This document shows positions 1-6,499 of a stretch of 28,754 nt of DNA, piece by piece (position 1 is the first letter of the stretch; each line of letters starts with the position of its first letter). The stretch comes from an uncultured Alphaproteobacteria bacterium (GTDB lineage Bacteria; Pseudomonadota; Alphaproteobacteria; CAAHEQ01; UBA3637), in contig CALARE010000082.1 in the NCBI GenBank assembly GCA_937888725.1, positions 1 through 28,754 on the forward strand. Reading direction: 5' to 3'. The notes under the pieces were generated by a model. That model was not told where the DNA came from and did not search any database. It was given only the letters and a program-made list of their open reading frames with translations. Both the position numbers and the translations under genes were made by a program.

Positions 1-137
1 AAACATCTGTTTGTCAATTATTTTAATCATTCATTTAAAAAATGGCAAAAAAGTTTATATTTCGCATTTGCTCAAATTTTTATCTTTATTGTTTCATAAA
101 AAAAACAAACTTTTTTTCACTTTTTTAAAAAAAGTAC

Positions 138-166
138 TTGACTGTTTATTTTTTTTAGGCTATCTT
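138..166 (+). promoter_or_regulatory. sigma70-type promoter of tRNA-Leu
   Basis: TTGACT at 138-143 and TATCTT at 161-166 are separated by 17 bp. Transcription would begin near 173, about 30 bases before the mature tRNA 5' end. The 137 bases upstream are very AT-rich. They hold only a TGTCAA at 12-17, which on the minus strand is a TTGACA -35 whose -10 would lie outside the window. Confidence 0.75.
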
Positions 167-203
167 ACCACCTATCAAATCTACCAATGACACAATGTCT
201 TAT

Positions 204-292
204 GCGGATATGGCGGAACTGGTAGACGCAACAGACTTAAAATCTGTTGGGACTTTGCTCCCGTGCCGGTTCGATTCCGGCTTTCCGCACCA
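204..292 (+). tRNA. tRNA-Leu (anticodon UAA), CCA encoded
   Basis: The cloverleaf can be drawn by hand. The acceptor stem pairs 204-210 with 282-288, with one T-T mismatch at 209/283. The anticodon stem is ACAGA/TCTGT (231-235/243-247) around the loop CTTAAAA, which places anticodon TAA at 238-240. A long variable arm with a GGGA/TCCC stem marks it as class II (Leu). The T stem GCCGG/CCGGC (265-269/277-281) encloses TTCGATT. The discriminator is A289, and CCA is encoded at 290-292. The gene has its own promoter and an intrinsic terminator directly after it, so it looks like a monocistronic unit. Confidence 0.96.
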
Positions 293-634
293 TAAAAAGC
301 ACCCCTAAGGGGGTGTTTTTTTGTATGGAAAGACGGGATTGATGTCGGCACGGGACAAGTGCTGGTTCGCTCACGAAGCGACAGCGAAGTGGACGCCACA
401 GGCGGTCCTGCAAGGATGAATTGCCCCTGCAATTCACATTCTAGGCTTGTAGCACCATAAAAAGCACCCCTAAGGGGGTGTTTTTTTGTATGGAAAGACG
501 GGATTGATGTCGGCACGGGACAAGTGCCGGTTCGCTCACGAAGCGACAGCGAAGTGGACGCCGTAGGCAGTCCTGAAAGGATGAATTGCCCTTGCAATTC
601 ACATTCTAGGCTTGTAGCACCATAAAAAGCACCC
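287..634. repeat. 165-bp tandem direct repeat starting in the tRNA 3' end
   Basis: Unit 1 is 287-451, unit 2 is 452-616, and an 18-bp third start lies at 617-634. Each begins with GCACCATAAAAAGCACCC, whose first six bases are the 3' end of tRNA-Leu in unit 1. I count six substitutions between the two full units (at 363, 398, 399, 404, 411 and 427 in unit 1). Each unit holds a terminator-like hairpin and four further hairpins: 346-351/359-364, 367-371/377-381, 391-397/401-408 with one bulged base, and 417-424/429-436, each with its equivalent 165 bases later. No coding sense is evident. The repeat fills nearly all of the gap before the Fic gene. Confidence 0.93.
300..322 (+). terminator. intrinsic terminator of tRNA-Leu
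   Basis: The stem CACCCC/GGGGTG (300-305/310-315) has a TAAG loop and is followed by seven T (316-322). The same hairpin recurs 165 bases downstream at 465-487 in the second repeat unit. The third, partial copy at 617-634 has lost it. Confidence 0.85.
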
Positions 635-690
635 TTTTCTCTACTCAACTTTTTTTACTATATCTCTCAGGCAGAAAAAGTCTTTTTTTT

Positions 691-712
691 CAAACAAATC
701 ATCATTTGTTTG
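691..712. terminator. 9-bp hairpin over the Fic stop codon, possible terminator
   Basis: CAAACAAAT (691-699) and ATTTGTTTG (704-712) form a perfect 9-bp stem with a 4-base loop that includes the stop codon of the minus-strand Fic gene. On the plus strand it is followed after four bases by a T run. On the minus strand it is followed by an A run instead. It could therefore stop transcription arriving from the tRNA/repeat side better than transcription of fic. Its role is inferred. Confidence 0.4.
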
Positions 713-1622
713 CCAATTTTTTCACATCTTCTTTTTGATCTTCTTCAAACAAAGCATATCCTGATTTAGTAAAAGCTGCTGGTTTTAATTTACCTTCTTT
801 CATCCAATAACGAATACTGGAAGATGGGACTTCACATAAAGTAGCAAATTTTGCAATCGTCATCATATCTTTGCTTGGTTCTTTGGCATTAACATCCAAC
901 AAGTCTATCATCATTTTTAAAGAACGGTTTAATGCCTGCAACATAAAGCGATAATAAGGCTCTTTGTTTTCTTTTGTTTGATATGTTTCAAGAGCCGTTA
1001 AATAACGCTTTCTGTCAATAGAGCGGATAATAATCGGCCCATAACCATTTTCCATTAAAATGGCATTTAATAATAAACGTGCTGTTCTGCCATTGCCATC
1101 AACAAACGGATGAATCGTCACCAATTTAAAATGGGCCTCAATGGCTTTGGTTAAAGCATCTCTATCATTTTGTATTAACCAAGCTCCAAAATTTTTCATT
1201 AATTCTGGGACTTTTAATGGATTTGGCAAGACAGTTGATGAACCTGAAATACGAACACGAACAGCCCGATAAAAACCAGCATTTACATCATCTATCCCTG
1301 TTAAAATGATTTTATGAATGTGCAAAACAAAATCTTCATCTATTTTGACCTTATTTTGTACTGCCTCCAAGATAAATTCAAAGGCTTTTGCATGATTAAC
1401 GGCTTGTAAATAATCATTAATCGGTTTGGAACCCAACGTTATTTTTTCTTCAATAGCAAGTTCCGTTTCTCTGCGTGTTAAAGTGTTGCCTTCAATCGCA
1501 TTGGATGTATAGGCAAGTTCGGTTTTCAGCCATTTATCCAAAGTCTTTTGATTGTCTTTATTATTTAAAAGATTTTGTAATTTTTCTTTATTTTCGGCGA
1601 TTTTTTGTTTCAATTCTTGCAT
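702..1622 (-). CDS. Fic-domain protein (class II, predicted AMPylase) with C-terminal HTH
   Basis: The 306-residue product carries the Fic core HPFVDGNGRTAR at about residues 171-182, with the catalytic His and the nucleotide-binding loop intact. An N-terminal S-x-x-x-E-G inhibitory motif (SNAIEGN, about 40-46) marks a class II, self-inhibited Fic enzyme. Such proteins usually transfer AMP from ATP to a hydroxyl side chain of a target. The last 50 residues (from about MTIAKFATL) look like a MerR-type helix-turn-helix. ATG at 1620-1622 is preferred, with GTGGGGG just upstream as the ribosome site. An in-frame GTG four codons upstream is the alternative. A promoter with a palindrome over its -10 lies immediately upstream, so autoregulation through the HTH is plausible. 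No separate antitoxin gene is adjacent. Confidence 0.9.
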   Translation of the reverse strand: MQELKQKIAENKEKLQNLLNNKDNQKTLDKWLKTELAYTSNAIEGNTLTRRETELAIEEKITLGSKPINDYLQAVNHAKAFEFILEAVQNKVKIDEDFVLHIHKIILTGIDDVNAGFYRAVRVRISGSSTVLPNPLKVPELMKNFGAWLIQNDRDALTKAIEAHFKLVTIHPFVDGNGRTARLLLNAILMENGYGPIIIRSIDRKRYLTALETYQTKENKEPYYRFMLQALNRSLKMMIDLLDVNAKEPSKDMMTIAKFATLCEVPSSSIRYWMKEGKLKPAAFTKSGYALFEEDQKEDVKKLANK

Positions 1623-1636
1623 GAAGGCCCCCACTT

Positions 1637-1685
1637 TAAGGTTTTGTTATATATTAACTATAAACCTTATTTTATAAAAAGTCAA
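1637..1685 (-). promoter_or_regulatory. fic promoter with inverted repeat over the -10
   Basis: Reading the minus strand, TTGACT (1685-1680) and TATAGT (1662-1657) are 17 bp apart. The inverted repeat TAAGGTTT (1637-1644) / AAACCTTA (1662-1669) brackets the -10 and the start site. A related sequence, ATAACAAAAGGTTAAAGT, lies upstream at about 1703-1721 and is nearly the complement of 1633-1650. The layout suits an operator, and the binder is unknown. Confidence 0.6.
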
Positions 1686-1790
1686 GTAAAAACTTTAATC
1701 TTTTATTATAACAAAAGGTTAAAGTCACTCCTCGCCCTCATTATAACCATAAAAAAAAGACGTCATTATCGCAACGCACTTTGAAGCATA

Positions 1791-1821
1791 AAAAAAAGGA
1801 TAAAGTCCTTTTAAGACTTTA
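1791..1821 (-). terminator. intrinsic terminator of the HAM1-ankyrin gene
   Basis: The stem TAAAGTC (1801-1807) / GACTTTA (1815-1821) has a 7-base loop. On the minus strand it is followed by TCC and then a T run (complement of the A run at about 1791-1797). It lies 26 bases past the stop codon. Confidence 0.7.
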
Positions 1822-1846
1822 CCCCTTTATTTTAGGAATAAAAAAT

Positions 1847-3712
1847 TTATTCTCCATTACTTCGCCCTTTTCCAGCCACACGCTTTTTAGGTGCTTGCGT
1901 CGCAATTTTTTTCGGAGCTGACGGCTTATTCGCCGTTGTTTTTGAAGTTGCCTTTTGAGCACTCATCTTTTTATCTGTTGCTTTTTCAGCCTCTTTTTGC
2001 GGTGTTTTCTTTACTTCTTTTTTTGAAGTTGCCTTTTGAGCACCAGCTGTTTTTGCCACTTTTTTAACTGTTGTTTTTTTCTTCCCCATGTTCAAAAGCA
2101 ATTCCTTTGCCTGTTCAGCCGTTTCTTCATCACAGGCATTTTCTGCCAGATATTCACAAAATTCTTTTAAATTATGCTTTTCAATGTATTGAAGTAAAGA
2201 GAGCCCGTCTTTTGACCGTACACTTGAAAGATCAGGAACTTCATAAACAATTCGTTGAGTTACCTCTTCGATTAAATCCATTTCATATTCATCATCTTCT
2301 TCGTCTTCATCATCATATTCATCATCATTTTCTGCTTTATTAGATTTTACACTCTTTTTACTTTTCCAATTATATTTTTCTAAAAGAGTAATTAAAAAAT
2401 TGTTCCCATCAGCATCTAGAGCCTTTGAAAAATTATTTTGCAAACGCTCACTATCCGTAAACATCCACCCTATATACTCCAAATTGCTCAAATCATTTGA
2501 AAAAAGATAGAGAAGTGGCGACATTTTAAAAGCATCTCTTTCATAAAAATCAAAACGTTTATCTTTAGTCATATCTTCCAATATACTATATGTTATATTA
2601 TCATTTTGACAATAATAATGCAGTACTGTTCGCCCATCTTTATCCTTTTTTTGAGAATCAATATCCCTCAACAGATTCACATCCGTTAAAGAAATAGCCC
2701 CTCTATACGAACAATCAGAACCATATTGGACCAAAATCATAGCCAATGTATGACCAAACTTATTTTGTTTGTTTATATCCTCTTTTGAAAAATAAAACTT
2801 TTCCCCTGAAAATCTATTATTAAAAACAAATCCTTCTTCATCACGGTAGACACAAGATAGCATTTCTTGAATTTCTTTAGAATTATGACTTTCCACCAAC
2901 TCACTCAGTGTATCAAGCCATTTTTCAAAAGCACCATTTTCCTGTGTTTGAGCCTTATTCTCGCTTGTTTTAGGTGAATGAGCATCTTCTAACCCCTGCC
3001 CTTTGTCAGTTGGCAGCTCTTCTTTTTTTAAAGGAGCCACCTCCTTATTTGGCGTAGGAATAATTGGTTTTTCAACCTTTTTGGGCATCACTTCTTGTGT
3101 TTTTTTTACCTCTGGTATTGAAATATTATAAGCCTTGATTAAAAAGGATTTAAAATCTTCCCACACAGAGTTTGTTTTGGCAAGGGGGCGAATCTCGTTA
3201 TCAAACACATCTTCTGGTATCTCTGCCAATGGTTTATCAGCACCCTTTGGAACAAAAACCTGCCATAACATACCCCAACCTTTGTCATTATCAACAGTTG
3301 AAACCGTGTCAGCAATTTTCCCCATCAACTTATCTTGAAATTGATGTAATTCCCCCTTTTCATCCACATAAATCATTGTTTGGGTTAAGTAACAGGTTTT
3401 GTCTTCTTTATCTTTCATTAAATTGACAAAATCTTGTGGTGTTAATGTTTCAGAAACATACTTGGTATAAACCCCTGGGAACCCCTTTAATGCAGGGACA
3501 ACCAACCCACCATCATGCACAATAAGTGGTTTTTTAAGCTGTTTAAACGCTTCTTTCGCTTTATATTTCGCCACATCTTCAATCGTATTATATTGTGGTT
3601 CAAGCAAATCTAAATTCACGCTTTCAACCTGAACATCAAGCCCTTCTAATGCATGTGTTAAACTATGAATCTTACCCTTATTAGAGGTTACAATTGTTAC
3701 TGTTTTTTTCAT
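1847..3712 (-). CDS. HAM1/ITPase-like domain fused to ankyrin-like region and Lys/Ala-rich histone-like tail
   Basis: In this 621-residue protein, residues 1-195 match the HAM1/RdgB/ITPA fold: the N-terminal TSNKGKI phosphate-binding motif (9-15), the HDGGL..GFPGVYTKY segment (66-85) and the AEIP block (163-166). Family members hydrolyse non-canonical purine NTPs (ITP, XTP) to the monophosphate. Here the usual acidic pair before the GL is H66-D67, and the late S-H-R motif is replaced around T180-N181-S182, so activity may be changed or lost. A Pro/Lys linker (200-255) leads to a weak ankyrin-like stretch (about 300-450, with DKDGRTVLHYY at 357-367) and an acidic run near 463-479. The final 80 residues are rich in Lys, Ala and Thr, like histone H1 or AlgP tails, with AQKATSK twice. 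The start has AAAGGTGA upstream. Confidence 0.78.
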   Translation of the reverse strand: MKKTVTIVTSNKGKIHSLTHALEGLDVQVESVNLDLLEPQYNTIEDVAKYKAKEAFKQLKKPLIVHDGGLVVPALKGFPGVYTKYVSETLTPQDFVNLMKDKEDKTCYLTQTMIYVDEKGELHQFQDKLMGKIADTVSTVDNDKGWGMLWQVFVPKGADKPLAEIPEDVFDNEIRPLAKTNSVWEDFKSFLIKAYNISIPEVKKTQEVMPKKVEKPIIPTPNKEVAPLKKEELPTDKGQGLEDAHSPKTSENKAQTQENGAFEKWLDTLSELVESHNSKEIQEMLSCVYRDEEGFVFNNRFSGEKFYFSKEDINKQNKFGHTLAMILVQYGSDCSYRGAISLTDVNLLRDIDSQKKDKDGRTVLHYYCQNDNITYSILEDMTKDKRFDFYERDAFKMSPLLYLFSNDLSNLEYIGWMFTDSERLQNNFSKALDADGNNFLITLLEKYNWKSKKSVKSNKAENDDEYDDEDEEDDEYEMDLIEEVTQRIVYEVPDLSSVRSKDGLSLLQYIEKHNLKEFCEYLAENACDEETAEQAKELLLNMGKKKTTVKKVAKTAGAQKATSKKEVKKTPQKEAEKATDKKMSAQKATSKTTANKPSAPKKIATQAPKKRVAGKGRSNGE

Positions 3713-3748
3713 ACAATCACCTTTGTCTAGCTTATTAAATATAATGAG

Positions 3749-3777
3749 ATAATATCATAAAATACCTTTATTTGCAA
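3749..3777 (-). promoter_or_regulatory. promoter of the HAM1-ankyrin gene
   Basis: On the minus strand, TTGCAA (3777-3772) and TATTAT (3754-3749) have 17 bp between them and TG one base before the -10 (extended -10). The leader to the ATG at 3712 would be about 30 bases and contains AAAGGTGA. Confidence 0.6.
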
Positions 3778-3821
3778 CCCGTTTTCAAATTTTTACAATA
3801 AAAAATTGCTCCTTTTATCAT
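3768..3821 (-). other. possible 17-residue micro-ORF upstream of the HAM1-ankyrin promoter
   Basis: ATG at 3821-3819 (minus strand) opens 17 codons ending in TAA at 3770-3768. It is preceded by a good ribosome site, GAGAGGAGCG, six bases away. The predicted peptide starts MIKGAIFYCK. It overlaps the -35 of the next promoter. No homology is recognised and chance is possible. Apart from this and the two promoters, the 3713-4050 gap shows nothing else I can name. Confidence 0.25.
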
Positions 3822-3996
3822 AATACGCTCCTCTCATAAAAAAAGAACACTTGGCACTGTTTCAAAACGACCCCTCCCCCTCATCAATAAATGACACCTT
3901 GGCCCAAAATGCACAAAAATGCATCACACAAGATGACAATACCCCCGCCCCTTTTGTTCAAAAAAGCATAAATCGATCTTGTTGATAAAAAAATAC

Positions 3997-4026
3997 TTTA
4001 CACCCCCCTTATAAATATGCTATATT
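3997..4026 (+). promoter_or_regulatory. promoter of the small ORF / MORN-like operon
   Basis: TTTACA at 3997-4002 and TATATT at 4021-4026 are spaced 18 bp apart. The start site would be near 4033, about 18 bases before the small ORF's ATG. Confidence 0.6.
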
Positions 4027-4050
4027 TCCCTCATAGAAATGAGGTATATT

Positions 4051-4149
4051 ATGGATCAATGGGTAACAGATAAGCATCCAGTCAAACAGGTTCAAAAACC
4101 TGAAAAAAAGTGCAAAGTTACCTCAAAATGTGCTTCAACGGATTTTTAA
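4051..4149 (+). CDS. small Lys-rich ORF (32 aa), candidate leader peptide
   Basis: ATG at 4051 is preceded by GAGGT five bases away, and TAA is at 4147-4149. The 32-residue product begins MDQWVTDKHPVK and contains seven Lys and two Cys. It has no hydrophobic segment and no family that I recognise. It sits between a promoter and a strong intrinsic terminator hairpin, directly ahead of the 4199 gene. A hairpin (4087-4092/4097-4102) lies inside the ORF. The position suits either a leader peptide for attenuation or an independent small protein with partial read-through into the genes behind it. Confidence 0.5.
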   Translation: MDQWVTDKHPVKQVQKPEKKCKVTSKCASTDF

Positions 4150-4154
4150 CGATT

Positions 4155-4185
4155 AAACAGGCTTAACCGCCTGTTTTTTATTTTT
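4155..4185 (+). terminator. strong hairpin terminator / possible attenuator before the 4199 gene
   Basis: AAACAGGC (4155-4162) and GCCTGTTT (4169-4176) form an 8-bp stem with the loop TTAACC, followed by T-rich sequence to 4185. The ribosome site AAGGAGG of the next gene begins immediately afterwards at 4186. The 5' arm resembles AAACAGG at 4084-4090 in the upstream ORF, so mutually exclusive pairings are possible. Confidence 0.8.
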
Positions 4186-4198
4186 AAGGAGGATAAAA

Positions 4199-5161
4199 AT
4201 GAATGAGGAACAAAACGACTTAAATCAAGATAATAACACCCAGCCTATCCCTCAATTTATTATAAATAGCGGTTTGGATGTGACTTTTCACGGGGCTCAT
4301 TCAAATGGTGAAATTCAAGTCGAAACATCCCTTCTTTCAAATGGCATTTATGAAAAACATTATCAAGATGGAAAATTAATTGAATCCATCTCAAAAATCA
4401 AAGATGACAAAGGTGGACGCGTTGAAACAAGATTTAACGCCAAAGGTGAACGCCTTTCTGTCGCTCATTATCAAAAAGATGGTGTCCCCACATTGTTCCA
4501 ATTTTATAATGGGGATAAGATGGTCGAAAGAACGGAATTTTTCCGCGGTGACGACAATATCTTATTTTCAAAAACAACCAATGAAAAAGGTGAAACCATT
4601 CAAGCCGAGCAATATGATGAAAATTATCAAGTCAAAAATTCGGTTCGTCTTGAAGATGGCAAAATCATTCAAGAAAAAGAAACTGAAATGACCGAAAAAG
4701 GGTTTAAACTCGTCCGCTTTACCGATTATAAAACCAAACAAATGATGGTCGAAGTGTTCACAAAAGAAGGGAAAGCCGTCGCCGAATATCATTATAAAAA
4801 TGATAAATTAACAAAATCATTGGAAGTTCGCACAGATGATAATGGTTATGACCATCTAAAACAATGGGATGACAGTGACCCTTCACTTGTTGTTATTAGC
4901 ATTTTTAACCACGGCACTTGTATGGGAAGACAAATCTATCGCGATGACAAATACATTGGGTTTGTTGAATGTATTCGTGATGCCTCCCCTAATCGTTATG
5001 AGGTTTTATTCGATGCACAAGGGAACAAAATCTCTTGTTCAACCTATAATCAAAACAATGAGTTAATTGAAAAAGGGGTTTATGAAAATGGTATTTATCG
5101 TATCACGAGTAAAAAAAGCCCACAAAACAACACCAATAACGGTCACGATCGCACCTGTTAA
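4199..5161 (+). CDS. MORN/YwqK-like repeat protein
   Basis: The 320-residue product is made of repeated short strand-turn units such as GIYEKHYQDGKLIE, NGDKMVERTEFF and NGIYRITSK. This is the pattern of MORN_2 (YwqK-type) repeats, which build beta scaffolds and are often called toxin-antitoxin 'antitoxin' by annotation pipelines. There is no signal peptide or membrane segment. The start is fixed by AAGGAGG six bases upstream. It lies in one unit with the ankyrin gene that follows about 23 bases later, downstream of the leader ORF and terminator at 4051-4185. The molecular role is unknown, and the repeat assignment rests on pattern only. Confidence 0.72.
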   Translation: MNEEQNDLNQDNNTQPIPQFIINSGLDVTFHGAHSNGEIQVETSLLSNGIYEKHYQDGKLIESISKIKDDKGGRVETRFNAKGERLSVAHYQKDGVPTLFQFYNGDKMVERTEFFRGDDNILFSKTTNEKGETIQAEQYDENYQVKNSVRLEDGKIIQEKETEMTEKGFKLVRFTDYKTKQMMVEVFTKEGKAVAEYHYKNDKLTKSLEVRTDDNGYDHLKQWDDSDPSLVVISIFNHGTCMGRQIYRDDKYIGFVECIRDASPNRYEVLFDAQGNKISCSTYNQNNELIEKGVYENGIYRITSKKSPQNNTNNGHDRTC

Positions 5162-5184
5162 TATGATAAGAAAGGATGAGCAAT

Positions 5185-6327
5185 ATGTATGATTCAGATT
5201 ATGATGAAGAATTGTCCAAACAAATAGATAAATTAAAAACAGACTGCAAATGGTTAGATGAAACCGCTACTCCCTTTAAAAAAGGGTTCGAATCTGCCCT
5301 GCCCGACACCCCTGGAGAAGATTATAACACCATGCTTTCTGTTGGCGCTTTTTTTGCCCGTAGGAGAATAAAAAAATCACAAAAAAGACCTCTTGATAAG
5401 CTTTTAAAAGACATCCTTGATAACAATATGACGATGATTGCTCAAGCGGTTCATTTTGATAATCCAATTACAAAATACAATCATGAATCCTTTCCATCGC
5501 TGATTGAATGCGCCGTTTCATACAATAATCCAGTGGCGTTAAAACTCTTATTAGATCACCAATTTACATTTGGCGATAAATGTCCCCAAAGTATTGGCAA
5601 ATTTCTCTTACCCGCTTTGGTAAAAGAAAAAAAACTCTTTGGTGAATACCCTTGTGCAAAAACTTTGGTCCGAGTAGGCGCCGATGTTCTACAAACTGAT
5701 TCAAATGGTGAAAGTGCTTTAATGAAAATTATCAAAAATGACATGATTGATATTTTTGACAATTACCACGTCCTTCATGCAATAAACAAAAATTCCCTTA
5801 CAACCGAAGGGGAACCTATATTGCTTTATGCTGCCAAATACGCGGGGAATGAAATTATATCCGACTTGATGAATTACGATTTTAACATAAGGGATAAAAA
5901 CCCTAAACAAGAAAATATTCTTCATATCCTTGCCAAACGAGCGAATAAAACTGAATTTATTCAAAAAGCGATTGAAAAAGGGGCAGATATCAACGCTGTG
6001 GATATTTTGGGGAATACCCCTTTGCACTATGGTGCTCAAAATGCACAAGATAAAAATGTTGAAATTTTATTAAATGCGGGCGCTTATCCGTTAATAAAGA
6101 ATAACAATCAACAAACCCCAATGGATGTATTAGCTGCCAACTCAAGTACGCAATATCAGTCGATTGCAAAAATATCAATGCTTTTATCCACTGCAACATC
6201 CAAAATTTACCAAGAGTTGTTAGAAAAAAATCAACCCCCTACCCCCTCTGCCCCCACCAACGCACAACATATCACATCACAAAAGCCCCCTCATCCCAAA
6301 GGAGGAGATCAACATACCCCTGAATAA
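5185..6327 (+). CDS. ankyrin-repeat protein
   Basis: The product has 380 residues. Ankyrin repeats are clearest in the C-terminal half, for example KGADINAVDILGNTPLHYGA followed by NAGAYPLIKNNNQQTPMDVL. Weaker units occur earlier (GADVLQTDSNGESALMKII). The final 40 residues are rich in Pro, Thr and Gln and probably unstructured. Ankyrin repeats are protein-binding scaffolds and no enzymatic domain is visible. I place the start at ATG 5185 because AAAGG (5171-5175) is nine bases away. The upstream in-frame ATG at 5176 touches that AAAGG and would leave no spacing. It is co-transcribed with the 4199 gene. Confidence 0.85.
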   Translation: MYDSDYDEELSKQIDKLKTDCKWLDETATPFKKGFESALPDTPGEDYNTMLSVGAFFARRRIKKSQKRPLDKLLKDILDNNMTMIAQAVHFDNPITKYNHESFPSLIECAVSYNNPVALKLLLDHQFTFGDKCPQSIGKFLLPALVKEKKLFGEYPCAKTLVRVGADVLQTDSNGESALMKIIKNDMIDIFDNYHVLHAINKNSLTTEGEPILLYAAKYAGNEIISDLMNYDFNIRDKNPKQENILHILAKRANKTEFIQKAIEKGADINAVDILGNTPLHYGAQNAQDKNVEILLNAGAYPLIKNNNQQTPMDVLAANSSTQYQSIAKISMLLSTATSKIYQELLEKNQPPTPSAPTNAQHITSQKPPHPKGGDQHTPE

Positions 6328-6348
6328 TAAAAAAAACATACAAAGCAT

Positions 6349-6384
6349 ACAGTACAAAATCAACAAGCGTTGATTTTGTACTGT
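6349..6384. repeat. perfect 16-bp inverted repeat after the ankyrin gene
   Basis: ACAGTACAAAATCAAC (6349-6364) and its exact reverse complement (6369-6384) flank the 4-base loop AAGC. It lies 21 bases past the stop codon. No T run follows, so it is not a textbook intrinsic terminator, although a hairpin this long would end or stabilise an mRNA. No second copy was seen in the window. Confidence 0.85.
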
Positions 6385-6435
6385 TAAACCCCCTTTTTAA
6401 AAGAGCTTTTACAAAATTTTGAAGACATTTTTTTA

Positions 6436-6465
6436 TTGACAAGTAAAAAAACGCTCTCTTAAAAT
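6436..6465 (+). promoter_or_regulatory. promoter of aroQ
   Basis: TTGACA at 6436-6441 and TAAAAT at 6460-6465 are spaced 18 bp apart. The leader to the ATG at 6500 is about 28 bases and contains AAAGGATG as ribosome site. Confidence 0.65.
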
Positions 6466-6499
6466 AAAAGAACATTTTCTCACAACAAAGGATGATACC

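Noticed and set aside
287..634. CRISPR array
   Set aside because: Only two full units of 165 bp, no short repeats with unique spacers and no cas genes.
181..648. Open frames (155 and 66 residues) on the minus strand across tRNA-Leu and the tandem repeat
   Set aside because: They are antisense to the tRNA and repeat themselves only because the DNA repeats every 165 bases. This is a known artefact of tRNA genes.
2071..3426. Several plus-strand frames of 67-90 residues
   Set aside because: All lie antisense to the HAM1-ankyrin gene and have low-complexity His or Leu composition.
4199..5161. Toxin-antitoxin module (YwqK 'antitoxin' label)
   Set aside because: No toxin partner is recognisable next to it. 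The following gene is an ankyrin protein, so the label would be only a database habit.
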